Source of the DNA: an uncultured Bacteroidia bacterium
Lineage (GTDB): Bacteria; Bacteroidota; Bacteroidia; Bacteroidales; UBA932
Direction: 5' to 3'
Assembly: GCA_902778105.1 (NCBI GenBank)
Contig: CACYWN010000004.1
Coordinates: forward strand, 1 to 64,000
DNA length: 64,000 nucleotides
Below are positions 37,084-45,560 of this stretch, piece by piece (position 1 is the stretch's first letter; every line of letters begins with the position of its first letter). A program made the position numbers and the translations under genes. The notes below the pieces were generated by a model. It had not been told where the DNA came from and ran no database searches. It worked only from the letters and a program-made list of their open reading frames with translations.

Positions 37084-38419
37084 GATAGAGCAGGCGCTCC
37101 GGCATACCACCGACACGAAGCGCCTCGTCATCGGTCCGGGCTGCGTCCGGAGCAGCGCCGGGATGTTCCAGGACCTTTTCCCGGGGAAAAAGGCCATCAT
37201 CGTCGCCGACCGGAATACCTGGGAAGTGGCGGGAAAGGATGTCCTTCTCTCCCTGCAAGAGGCCGGTGTACCCCATGACGAGCCGTTCATCTTCACGGAT
37301 CCCGACCTGTATGCGGAATGGACCTACGTGGAGCAGTTGAAAGCACGGCTCTCGGAAACGGACGCCATCCCCATCGCGGTAGGGTCCGGGGTCATCAACG
37401 ACTTGACGAAATACGTGGCTTTCCTGCTGGGCCGCAGGTACATGACGGTAGGAACGGCCGCGTCCATGGACGGCTACACGGCCTACGGATCCTCCATCAC
37501 GATCGATGGAAACAAACAGACAGTGGACTGTCCCGCCCCGTACGGGTTCGTGATGGATCCCGTCATCGCCGCCGAGGCGCCGAAGGAACTCGCGGCCAGC
37601 GGTTATGGCGACCTTATCGCCAAGATCCCGGCCGGAGCCGACTGGATGCTGGCCGAAGCGGCCGGCGTGGAGGCGATAGACCCGCTGTCTTGGGGACTGG
37701 TCCAGGACGGCCTGCGGGAGTCCCTGGCCGATCCGGTCGCCGTGCGAGGCGGCGATGTCTCCTATACGGAAAAACTCTCGGAAGGGCTGCTGATGAGCGG
37801 CTTCGCCATGCAGGCGTACCGGTCCAGCCGCCCGGCTTCCGGCATGGAGCACCAGTTCTCGCATTGCTGGGACATGGAGAATCTCTGCTACCAGGGCAAG
37901 CACGTCTCGCACGGATTCAAGGTCAGTATCGGGACACTGGCTTCCACCGCTTCCCTGGAGTTCCTGCTTGAGAAAGGACTGGAGGGACTGGATGTCGATG
38001 CCTGCGTGGCCTCCTGGAAAAGCTGGGAGGAGACGGAAGACGATATCCGGCACATCTTCGAAGGAAAGCCGGGCCACTTGTCCCGTGCCCTGAAGGAAAC
38101 GAAGGACAAGTATGTGGACAGGGATGGCCTGAGAAGGCAGCTGGAGGCGCTGAAGGCCGCCTGGCCGGTCCTGTCACGGAAGGTCAGGGAGCAGATCATT
38201 CCCTTCGGTACCCTGAAGGAGAATCTCCGGCTGGTCGGAGCGCCCTTTGAGCCGGAGATGATCGGCGTCAGCCGCGAAAGGCTCCGTACCACCTTGCGAT
38301 ATATCCCCTACATGCGGAGCCGCTTCACGAATATCGATGTCGTTTTCCGCTGCGGCATGCTGCCGGCCCTCGACCGTAAACTTTTTGGAAAAGGAGGAAT
38401 ATGGGAGACCAATATGTAA
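37076..38419 (+). CDS. araM: AraM-type sn-glycerol-1-phosphate dehydrogenase
   Basis: A 447-residue NAD(P)-dependent dehydrogenase of the iron-alcohol-dehydrogenase-like group. Motifs: the nucleotide site GSGVINDLTKY, GTAASMDGYTAYGSSI, and metal-binding His in EHQFSHCWDM and KHVSHGFKVSIG. The family holds archaeal EgsA and Bacillus AraM, which make sn-glycerol-1-phosphate; AraM is named from the Bacillus arabinose operon. The C-terminus is longer than in Bacillus AraM. Here it sits between a pentose permease and ribulokinase. Its actual substrate is not proven by context. Overlap with araB is 19 bases. Confidence 0.85.
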   Translation: MNKIEQALRHTTDTKRLVIGPGCVRSSAGMFQDLFPGKKAIIVADRNTWEVAGKDVLLSLQEAGVPHDEPFIFTDPDLYAEWTYVEQLKARLSETDAIPIAVGSGVINDLTKYVAFLLGRRYMTVGTAASMDGYTAYGSSITIDGNKQTVDCPAPYGFVMDPVIAAEAPKELAASGYGDLIAKIPAGADWMLAEAAGVEAIDPLSWGLVQDGLRESLADPVAVRGGDVSYTEKLSEGLLMSGFAMQAYRSSRPASGMEHQFSHCWDMENLCYQGKHVSHGFKVSIGTLASTASLEFLLEKGLEGLDVDACVASWKSWEETEDDIRHIFEGKPGHLSRALKETKDKYVDRDGLRRQLEALKAAWPVLSRKVREQIIPFGTLKENLRLVGAPFEPEMIGVSRERLRTTLRYIPYMRSRFTNIDVVFRCGMLPALDRKLFGKGGIWETNM

Positions 38420-40053
38420 TCGGCCTCGACTTCGGCTCGGATTCAGTCCGGGCCCTGGTCGTGGATACCCGGACGGGGGAGGTCCTTTCCTCGTCCGTGA
38501 AAGAATACCCCCGTTGGGCGGAAGGACTGTACTGTAATCCCGCTGCCAACCAGTGGCGCCAGCATCCGCTGGACTATCTGGAAACACTCGAATCTTCCGT
38601 GCGGGGAGCGCTTGACGCCTGCCCTTCCGGGGTCGCGTCACGGGTTGCAGGCATCGCCCTTGATGCGACGGGAACGACGTCCGTCTTTACGGACCGCTCC
38701 GGCATCCCCTTGTCGCTCAAGCCGGAGTTTGCCGAGAATCCGGACGCCATGTTCGTCCTCTGGAAGGACCATACCGCCGTGCGGGAGGCGGACGAGATCA
38801 ATGCCCTCTGCAAGAGCTCGGAGCTGGATTATACGATGTACGAGGGCGGGGCATACAGCAGCGAATGGCTTTGGGCGAAGACCCTGCACTGCATGCGGTC
38901 CAGCCCCGATGTGGCCAGGGCCGCCTACGCCGTCGTCGAGCATTGTGACTGGATCCCCGCTCTGCTCACCGGTGTGACGGATGCCGACAAAATTGTCCGG
39001 AGCCGTTGCGCGGCCGGCCACAAGGCGCTCTGGGACGCCCGCTGGGGCGGCCTTCCACCGGAGGATTTCTTCCGGAAACTGGATCCGGACCTGGTCCGGT
39101 TCCGTTATGACGCACCGACGGTCACGGCCGATACGCCGGTGGGACACCTGTGCCCGGAATGGGCGGCCAAACTGGGCCTGAAGGAAACGACGGTCGTGGC
39201 GGCCAGCGCCTTCGATCCCCACATGGGTGCGGTGGGCGCCAATATCAAGCCCGGCACGCTGGTCCGCGTAATCGGTACATCGGCCTGCGACATGGTGGTG
39301 GCCCCGTATGAGGAGGTCGGAGACCGTTGCATCGGGGGTATCCTGGGGCAGGTGGACGGATCCATCCTCCCGGGCATGGTGGGCATGGAAGCCGGACAGG
39401 CCAGTTTCGGGGATGTCTACGCGATGTTCAAGCGCATCCTGGAATGGCCGCTGCGGACCTTGTCGGGACTTGCCGGAAAGGCGTTGGAAGACGCCGTCGG
39501 GAAGATCCTTCCCGCCCTGACAGCCGCGGCGGAAAGGATTCCCCCGGAGGAGAGCCTGCTGCTGGCCACGGACTGGATGAATGGCCGCCGGACTCCCTAT
39601 ACCAACCAGAAGGTGACCGGTACGCTCACCGGCCTGACCCTGGCCGCATCGGCTCCGCTGGTTTACAGAGCGCTCGTGGAGGCTACCGCCTTCGGCAGCC
39701 GGGCCATCGTCGAACATTTCCGCAGGGAAGGCGTCTCCATCAACCGGATTGTGGGCATCGGCGGCATCGCCCTGAAGTCTCCGCTGGTCATGCAGACGAT
39801 GAGCGATGTCCTGGGCATGCCCATCGAAGTCCCTGACACCACCCAGGCGTGCGCCCTCGGCGCCGCCATGTTCGCCGCTACGGCGGCGGGGCTGTACCCC
39901 TCCGTGGAAGCTGCCGCAGAGGCCATGGGACCGGACATCGCCTGCCGCTATGAACCGGATCCCGTCCGCACCGGATATTATGACCGCAAATACCGGGATT
40001 ACCTGGCCCTGTGCCGCTACACTGAACAACTTGATGAAACTCGGAACTTGTAA
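38401..40053 (+). CDS. araB: Ribulokinase
   Basis: A 550-residue FGGY-family kinase that phosphorylates L-ribulose in arabinose catabolism. Features are the N-terminal phosphate loop GLDFGSDSVRALVVDTRTGEV, WKDHTAVREADEIN, the substrate area CDWIPALLTGV, CAAGHKALW, and the C-terminal ATP site with GGIALKSPLVMQTMSDVLG. Length is that of AraB, longer than xylulokinases. araA (isomerase) and araD (epimerase) are absent from the window. It lies directly before the GH43-GH51 gene. Confidence 0.94.
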   Translation: MGDQYVIGLDFGSDSVRALVVDTRTGEVLSSSVKEYPRWAEGLYCNPAANQWRQHPLDYLETLESSVRGALDACPSGVASRVAGIALDATGTTSVFTDRSGIPLSLKPEFAENPDAMFVLWKDHTAVREADEINALCKSSELDYTMYEGGAYSSEWLWAKTLHCMRSSPDVARAAYAVVEHCDWIPALLTGVTDADKIVRSRCAAGHKALWDARWGGLPPEDFFRKLDPDLVRFRYDAPTVTADTPVGHLCPEWAAKLGLKETTVVAASAFDPHMGAVGANIKPGTLVRVIGTSACDMVVAPYEEVGDRCIGGILGQVDGSILPGMVGMEAGQASFGDVYAMFKRILEWPLRTLSGLAGKALEDAVGKILPALTAAAERIPPEESLLLATDWMNGRRTPYTNQKVTGTLTGLTLAASAPLVYRALVEATAFGSRAIVEHFRREGVSINRIVGIGGIALKSPLVMQTMSDVLGMPIEVPDTTQACALGAAMFAATAAGLYPSVEAAAEAMGPDIACRYEPDPVRTGYYDRKYRDYLALCRYTEQLDETRNL

Positions 40054-40059
40054 AACCGT

Positions 40060-42999
40060 ATGAATATGAAAAGATTTGCAGCCCTGACGGGCGTGCTGCT
40101 GGCCCTCTGCCTGAGCGCATCGGCCCAGCGGCATCCCCGCGCTCCCTACCGCTTCGACCCGGTGGAACCGGGCGTCCACGACCCCGTCCTCGCGAAGGAA
40201 GGGGATACCTGGTATGTTTTCGGCACCGGTCCCTCGGAGATGACCTCCACCGACCTCAAGACATGGACATCCGTGCCGGGACCGAAGGTGGATTTCGACT
40301 GGATCTCGGAATATGTCCCCGGCTGGCGCGGCGGCGCCTGGGCGCCGGACATCATCCATCACAACGGCCTCTGGCACATGTTCTGTTCCCCTTCTTCGTC
40401 GGGACGCCAGACTTCCGTCATCTGCCACCTGACCCGTTCCACCCTGGACCCTTCGTCTCCGGAGCCGTGGAAGGACTGCGGCGAAATCATCCATTCCGTC
40501 CCGGACGGAATGAAGTGGAATGCCATCGACGCCAATGTCGTCATCGCCGATGACGGCACTCCGTGGATGGTCTTCGGCTCCTACTGGGATGGCATCCAGC
40601 TCGTCCGTCTGAAGAAGGATCTTTCGGGTGTGGACGGCGTGCCCCGGACCATTGCGCGGAGATATATCATCGACCGGCCTGACATCCACAATCCGCTGTC
40701 CACCCTGGCCGGAAAGAATGCCATCGAGGGAGCGCACGTGTACAAGCACGGCGGCTGGTACTACCTCTTCGTCTCCTGGGACTACTGCTGCGTGGGCGTG
40801 AACAGCTCCTATAAAGTGGCGGTCGGCCGCTCCCGGAACGTGGAAGGCCCCTACCTGGACGATACCGGGAAAGACATGGCCCAGGGCGGAGGCCGCCTCG
40901 TCGCCTTCGACAGCGACCGTTTCGTCGCTTCCGGTCACTGCTCGGCCTATACCATCGACGGAAAGGACCTCTATCTTTGCCATGCGTATGAACGGTATGG
41001 CGGCCAGTCCAAACTCATCGTCCGGGAGATCGGGTGGGAGGACGAATGGCCGGTCGTGAGCCTGGAGGACGAGACGGAGAAGACCGCCCATGCGATGGTG
41101 CTGGACGCCTCCAAGACCGGCGCGGCCATCCAGCCGACCATGTACGGGGTGTTCTTCGAGGACATCAATTTTGCGGCCGACGGCGGCGTGTATGCCGAGA
41201 TGGTCAAGAACCGCTCTTTCGACTTCCCGCATCCCTTCACCGGCTGGACCGCCTTCGGAAAGGTTTCCCTGAAGGATGACGGCCCGTTCGACCGCAATCC
41301 GAACTATGTCCACCTGGATCCTTCCGGGCATACCGACAAGTACACGGGGCTGCAGAACGACGGCTTCTTCGGAATGGGCATCCAGCGGGGCAAGGAATAC
41401 CGCTTCTCCGTCTGGGTGAGGGGAGCCGGCAGCAAGGTCCGTGCGGAACTGGTCAACCTGGAATCCGACGTGGAGAGCCAGGTACTCGTTTCCTCCGAAA
41501 TTGAAATCACTTCGGATGAGTGGAAGCTGTACGAGACGGTCATGACCGCCCCTGTCACGATGCAGGATGCCCGTCTCCGGGTGTTCCTGGCCTCGGCGGC
41601 CCATGGGGTAGATCTCGAGCACATTTCCCTCTTCCCGGTGGATACCTGGAAGGGGAGGAAGGGCGGCCTGCGGAAGGACCTCGTCCAGGCCCTGTACGAC
41701 CTGCACCCGGGTGTCTTCCGCTTCCCGGGCGGTTGCATCGTGGAGGGGGCTGACATCGATACACGGTACAACTGGAAGAACTCGGTCGGTCCCGTGGAGA
41801 ACCGTCCCGTCAACGAGAACCGCTGGCATTATACGTATGCCGACCGGCTGTTCCCGGATTATTTCCAGAGTTACGGCCTGGGTTTCTTCGAGTATTTCCA
41901 GCTTTGCGAGGACCTGGGTGCGGCTCCGCTTCCCGTGATCAGCTGCGGCATCGCCTGCCAGTTCCAGAACAGTCCGGACAATCCAGACGCCTTCATCCCC
42001 GTCTCCGAGCTGCAGCCCTATATCCAGGACGCCCTGGACCTGATTGAATTCGCCAACGGTGCCACCGACACCCCTTGGGGCAAGGTCCGCGCCGAGATGG
42101 GGCATCCGGCTCCGTTCAACATGCGGCTCCTCGCCGTGGGCAATGAGCAGTGGGGGCCGGAGTATCCCAAGCGCCTCATCCCGTTTGTCAAGGCCATCCG
42201 GGAGAAGCATCCTGAAATCAAGATCATCGGCACGTCCGGCCCCGGTTCGGAGGGTGAACTCTTCGAGTACCTGTGGCCCCAGATGCGCACGGTGGGCGTG
42301 GACCTCGTGGACGAGCACTACTATCGGCCCGAGTCCTGGTTCCTGGCCCAGGGAAGCCGCTATGACAACTACGACCGGAAGGGCCCGAAGGTGTTCGCCG
42401 GCGAATATGCCTGCCACGGGGATGGAAAGAAATGGAACCATTTCAATGCCTCCCTGCTGGAGGCTGCCTTCATGACCGGGCTCGAGAGGAATGCCGACCT
42501 GGTGCAGATGGCCACCTATGCGCCGCTCTTCGCGCACGTGAAAGGCTGGCAGTGGCGGCCGGACCTGATCTGGTTCGACAACCTCTCCAGCGTACGGAGC
42601 TGCAGCTGGTACGTCCAGCAGCTGTATTCCCTGAACAAGGGAACCCATGTCGCCTCCCTGACCCTGAACGGAAAGCCCGTGAGCGGACAGGAAGGGCAGG
42701 ACGGACTGTTCGCCTCGGCCGTCTGGGATGCCGATGCGGGAGAGTACATCGTCAAGATCGTCAATACCTCTACCTACTCCCGGAGCGTCTCCATCAGCGT
42801 CAAGGGCCTGAAGAAGGGCCAGCGGCTCACCGCTGCCGGCTGCACTTCCTTCCACAGTGCCTATCCGGACCTGGACAATACGCTGGAGAATCCGGAGGCG
42901 GTCGTTCCGGAGACCGGGACGTTCGATCTCAAGGACGGGCTTTTCAATGAGAAGGTCCCTGCCAAGACGTTCATGATCTACCGGCTGAAGAAGAACTGA
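40060..42999 (+). CDS. GH43-GH51 fusion: arabinanase / alpha-L-arabinofuranosidase
   Basis: A 979-residue secreted protein with two complete catalytic modules. After the signal peptide (ending SASAQ), residues about 30-335 are a five-blade GH43 propeller with base Asp41 (GVHDP), pKa-modulating Asp157 (WNAIDAN) and acid Glu223 (NAIEGAH). Residues about 345-525 are the N-terminal part of GH51 with an inserted carbohydrate-binding-like beta-sandwich (YRFSVWVRGAGSKVRAELVNL). The GH51 barrel carries acid/base Glu696 (VGNEQWG) and nucleophile Glu782 (FAGEYACHG). A beta-domain ends the protein. GH43 of this type cuts alpha-1,5-arabinan and GH51 removes terminal arabinofuranose, so one polypeptide may do both. 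The ATG at 40066 would give an equally good signal peptide. Confidence 0.93.
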   Translation: MNMKRFAALTGVLLALCLSASAQRHPRAPYRFDPVEPGVHDPVLAKEGDTWYVFGTGPSEMTSTDLKTWTSVPGPKVDFDWISEYVPGWRGGAWAPDIIHHNGLWHMFCSPSSSGRQTSVICHLTRSTLDPSSPEPWKDCGEIIHSVPDGMKWNAIDANVVIADDGTPWMVFGSYWDGIQLVRLKKDLSGVDGVPRTIARRYIIDRPDIHNPLSTLAGKNAIEGAHVYKHGGWYYLFVSWDYCCVGVNSSYKVAVGRSRNVEGPYLDDTGKDMAQGGGRLVAFDSDRFVASGHCSAYTIDGKDLYLCHAYERYGGQSKLIVREIGWEDEWPVVSLEDETEKTAHAMVLDASKTGAAIQPTMYGVFFEDINFAADGGVYAEMVKNRSFDFPHPFTGWTAFGKVSLKDDGPFDRNPNYVHLDPSGHTDKYTGLQNDGFFGMGIQRGKEYRFSVWVRGAGSKVRAELVNLESDVESQVLVSSEIEITSDEWKLYETVMTAPVTMQDARLRVFLASAAHGVDLEHISLFPVDTWKGRKGGLRKDLVQALYDLHPGVFRFPGGCIVEGADIDTRYNWKNSVGPVENRPVNENRWHYTYADRLFPDYFQSYGLGFFEYFQLCEDLGAAPLPVISCGIACQFQNSPDNPDAFIPVSELQPYIQDALDLIEFANGATDTPWGKVRAEMGHPAPFNMRLLAVGNEQWGPEYPKRLIPFVKAIREKHPEIKIIGTSGPGSEGELFEYLWPQMRTVGVDLVDEHYYRPESWFLAQGSRYDNYDRKGPKVFAGEYACHGDGKKWNHFNASLLEAAFMTGLERNADLVQMATYAPLFAHVKGWQWRPDLIWFDNLSSVRSCSWYVQQLYSLNKGTHVASLTLNGKPVSGQEGQDGLFASAVWDADAGEYIVKIVNTSTYSRSVSISVKGLKKGQRLTAAGCTSFHSAYPDLDNTLENPEAVVPETGTFDLKDGLFNEKVPAKTFMIYRLKKN

Positions 43000-43856
43000 T
43001 GGAGGCTTTCAGGTATCAGTCACCCATGGATGAATCCCGTCTCAGGGCTGCGTGCCGCAAGATCCGGCACGTGGCCCTGGACATGGACGGGACCATCTAT
43101 CTGGGATCGGCCCTGTTTCCTTTCACGCCCGCTTTCCTGGAATCGTTGCGGAGTCGCGGGATCGGCTATTCCTTCCTGACGAACAATCCCACCCGGAGCC
43201 GGAAGGACTATGTGGGAAAGTTGATGGGAATGGGGATACAGGTGTCGGAAAACCAGGTGCTTACGTCTTCCGTGGCCACCATCGGTTATCTCCGGGCGCA
43301 GCTCCCGCAGATCCGGAGACTGTTCCTCCTGGGAACGCCGAGCATGCAGCTGGAATTCGAGGAAGCCGGGTTCGAACTCACCCGGGACGACCCTGCGGAC
43401 CGTCCGGACGCGCTGGTCGTCGCCTTCGACCCCACCCTGACCTACGACCGGTTCTGCCGGGCCGCCTGGTGGGCTTCGAAACGCGACATCCCCTATATCG
43501 CAACCAATCCCGACTGGGTCTGCCCGACCGACCGGGAGACCATCCTGATCGACTGCGGCTCCCTGTGTAAGGCCCTGGAAGGGGCTGTCGGGAGAATACC
43601 CGACACGGTAATCGGAAAGCCGAGTCCGCTGATGCTCAACGGATTGTGTTCTTCCTTGGGCCTTCGCCCCAACGAGGTGGCGGTGTGCGGGGACCGGCTT
43701 TATACCGATGTCGCCTCCGCCCGGAATGCGGGCTGCTTCGGGGTGCTGGTCCTCAGCGGGGAAACGACCCTCGATACTGCGCTCGCCGCCGATCCGGCCC
43801 CGGACCTCATTGCCGCAGACGTGTCGGAATTCGGAAAAATACTTACAACCCTATAA
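42999..43856 (+). CDS. HAD-family sugar phosphatase, AraL/NagD type
   Basis: A 285-residue HAD phosphatase of subfamily IIA. Motif I is HVALDMDGTIYLG (nucleophile Asp), motif II is FLTNNPTRSRKDY, the Lys is in VIGKPSPLML, and motif IV is CGDRLYTDVASA. The ATG overlaps the stop of the GH43-GH51 gene (TGATG); a later ATG at 43026 is also possible. Bacillus arabinose operons carry the same pair, AraL (HAD phosphatase) and AraM. This supports a role in removing phosphate from sugar phosphates that build up during arabinose breakdown (inference). Confidence 0.85.
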   Translation: MEAFRYQSPMDESRLRAACRKIRHVALDMDGTIYLGSALFPFTPAFLESLRSRGIGYSFLTNNPTRSRKDYVGKLMGMGIQVSENQVLTSSVATIGYLRAQLPQIRRLFLLGTPSMQLEFEEAGFELTRDDPADRPDALVVAFDPTLTYDRFCRAAWWASKRDIPYIATNPDWVCPTDRETILIDCGSLCKALEGAVGRIPDTVIGKPSPLMLNGLCSSLGLRPNEVAVCGDRLYTDVASARNAGCFGVLVLSGETTLDTALAADPAPDLIAADVSEFGKILTTL

Positions 43857-43867
43857 ACACTGTTATC

Positions 43868-44899
43868 ATGCGTAAACTTTTGTGCACTTTGTTGCTTGTG
43901 TGGGCGACCGTCACCGGCTTCGCCCAGACGGAGAAGAGCTACACCGTCCAGGGTGGCGGTACGGGACCTTACAAGGCCATGGTGGCCGGGGATGCCTCGC
44001 TCCCGAATTTCACCCTCTACCGTCCGCAGGACCTGAAGGCGCTGGACAAGCTGCCGGTCCTCCTGTATGCGAACGGCGGCTGCGCCAACAGCACCGTCCA
44101 GATGCGTTTCCTGCTGAATGAAGTGGCTTCCTACGGCTATATCGTCGTGGGTATCGGCCCTTTTGAGGATGAAGATCCGATTGCAAACTGGAAGAACGTG
44201 ATGAAGGGAATGTATCCGGAAGGGAAGCGTGTCGTCCTGGCTACGGGCGAGGAAATCAAGGCGCCCACTCCGGCCGAGGTCAAGGCCCAGCAGGAAGAAA
44301 CGGAGAAGCGGCTCAAGGCCATCCGGGAGCAGCGGAACCGTGCCCCGGAAGCTCAGCCGATGCGCCCCCGTACCTATCCGCGCCAGCTGCTGGAGGCCCT
44401 GGACTGGCTGACGGACCAGAATGCCAATCCCGAGTCGGAGTACTATGGGAAGGTGGACCTCTGCCACGTGGCCGCGATGGGGCAGTCCTGCGGCGGTGCG
44501 ATGACCCTCGCCGTCTCCCATGATCCGCGCCTGACGACCTGCATCCTGCTGAATTCCGGCATCGGTGACATCTCCATGTCCGGGGCGACGAAGGACGCCT
44601 TCGCGAGCCTGCACACCCCGATGCTGTATATCATCGGCGGTCCTACCGACATCGCCTACAACAACGCCGTCAAGGATTTCGCCAACATCAAGAACGTCCC
44701 GGTCGTCATGATCAACACCCCGCCGGACGGCCACCACGGCACGTATTACGAGCTGTATGGCGGCGGTTATGCCGTAGCCGTCCGCAAGTGGCTGGACTGG
44801 CACCTGAAGGGCAAGGTGGGCGAGTCCGCCCTTTTCCTGGACACGGAATACATGCACTGGAAGTATCCGGAGTGGACGGTGGACCGGAAGAACTGGTAA
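43868..44899 (+). CDS. Secreted alpha/beta-hydrolase (esterase)
   Basis: A 343-residue protein with a signal peptide ending at GFAQT. It has the alpha/beta-hydrolase fold: an oxyanion strand (LPVLLYANGGC), nucleophile elbow GQSCGGAM, and a probable Asp in IIGGPTDIAYNN with His in GHHGTYYELYGGGY. An unusual charged insert (VKAQQEETEKRLKAIREQRNRAPEAQP) lies near residues 135-160. I chose the ATG at 43868 because it starts the signal peptide; in-frame codons before it run into the preceding gene. Probably an esterase acting on acylated plant glycans; the substrate is unknown. Confidence 0.82.
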   Translation: MRKLLCTLLLVWATVTGFAQTEKSYTVQGGGTGPYKAMVAGDASLPNFTLYRPQDLKALDKLPVLLYANGGCANSTVQMRFLLNEVASYGYIVVGIGPFEDEDPIANWKNVMKGMYPEGKRVVLATGEEIKAPTPAEVKAQQEETEKRLKAIREQRNRAPEAQPMRPRTYPRQLLEALDWLTDQNANPESEYYGKVDLCHVAAMGQSCGGAMTLAVSHDPRLTTCILLNSGIGDISMSGATKDAFASLHTPMLYIIGGPTDIAYNNAVKDFANIKNVPVVMINTPPDGHHGTYYELYGGGYAVAVRKWLDWHLKGKVGESALFLDTEYMHWKYPEWTVDRKNW

Positions 44900-44911
44900 T
44901 TTTTTGTCAGG

Positions 44912-45068
44912 CATGGCTGGCAGGTTCAAGTTGGAGGCGCTTATGCCAGCCCTGCTGGATCAGACCTTGAGGCACTTTTAATTTACAGACTATCTTCTTT
45001 CTACCTATACGGCCACACAAATTGGGACGCTACCGATTCATCCGGAAACAATGAGAAACGAAAGCCAC
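44912..45068 (+). pseudogene. Fragment of an outer-membrane protein gene
   Basis: Bases 44912-44955 match codons of the outer-membrane protein gene at 46,859-46,902 with one mismatch (encoding the HAWQVQVGGAYASP region). They have no start codon and no upstream signal peptide. The frame stays open into the first 278-bp repeat (reading on as SDLEALLIYRLSS and YLYGHTNWDATDS). This looks like the remains of a related gene cut at its 5' end. Confidence 0.75.
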
Positions 45069-45346
45069 AGGGTTCGGGCGACTTTTTTCGGAGTCCGAAC
45101 CCTGTAGCTTTTCGTTTTTGTTCATCGGGTAGTATTCCCGGACAACTTTTGAAAAGGAAAGGCGGCTTAGCCCTTCCTATACGCTTTCCAGGCCATTCCT
45201 CCCCGCTTTTGGAGTAGTTTAGAAAGGGGGAAAAGCGGATTGATGTGGCCTACAAGCTCTCCCAGGGCCGGTTTATCCGCTTTTGATTTGAACAAAAGAC
45301 CATCTCGCACGTGGACCTACTCTTCAGTCGTCCTCTTGCAGGGTGG
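45069..45346 (+). repeat. 278-bp element, copy 1
   Basis: It aligns base for base with 46266-46543: about 18 substitutions and no indels. It opens with a hairpin (stem GGGTTCGG / CCGAACCC) whose arms extend outward into flanking sequence (AACGAAA-GCCACA on the left, TGTAGCTTTTCGTT on the right), ending in T-rich sequence. It then has an AAAGG/CCTT-rich segment. Three blocks can pair in two exclusive ways: CCGCTTTT, AAAAGCGGAT and ATCCGCTTTT. The 3' end (CTCTTGCAGGGTGG) supplies a -33-like TTG. No convincing coding region and no terminal inverted repeats were seen. Confidence 0.9.
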
Positions 45347-45365
45347 TTATTATTTATTATATTTG
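45336..45365 (+). promoter_or_regulatory. Hybrid promoter at the repeat edge
   Basis: TTG at 45336-45338 in the end of repeat copy 1 is followed after 19 bases by TATATTTG (45358-45365) in the unique flank. This spacing fits the Bacteroidetes -33/-7 promoter. It would drive the downstream outer-membrane protein gene with a leader of about 190 nt. Confidence 0.55.
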
Positions 45366-45559
45366 CAGAAACAAGGGCTTTTAGAGAGATCACGGTCGGA
45401 GAACAATTTTATGCGCTTTTTTTGCCAGAAAAGCTAAAATACGATCATGAAAATGGAATAACCCCACGTTATTTCAAAATAATTCTTAAACCCCTTCTTT
45501 ATGATGAACAGACTTATTTAAAAGAAATAGAAAGAATTGAATCAATGTATGGGAACTAA
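45347..45559 (+). pseudogene. Start-less gene tail after repeat copy 1
   Basis: An AT-rich frame encodes a protein-like C-terminus (VGEQFYALFLPEKLKYDHENG, then ITPRYFKIILKPLLYDEQTYLKEIERIESMYGN) and ends one base before the next gene's ATG. There is no ATG in frame before SMYGN and it begins at the repeat junction. It is probably the 3' remnant of a gene once in operon with the outer-membrane protein gene. I do not recognise the family. Base composition is much lower in GC than the neighbours. Confidence 0.5.
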
Positions 45560-45560
45560 T

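Noticed and set aside
38638..42855. 1405-codon open frame antisense to araB and the GH43-GH51 gene
   Set aside because: No domain or signal; low-complexity Gly/Asp/His-rich sequence typical of antisense frames, while the sense strand has intact catalytic motifs.
45240..45437. Short frame across repeat copy 1 (and its equivalent at 46437-46649 in copy 2)
   Set aside because: The similar peptides only reflect DNA identity of the repeat; the frames end differently in each flank and have no start context. I keep the element as non-coding.
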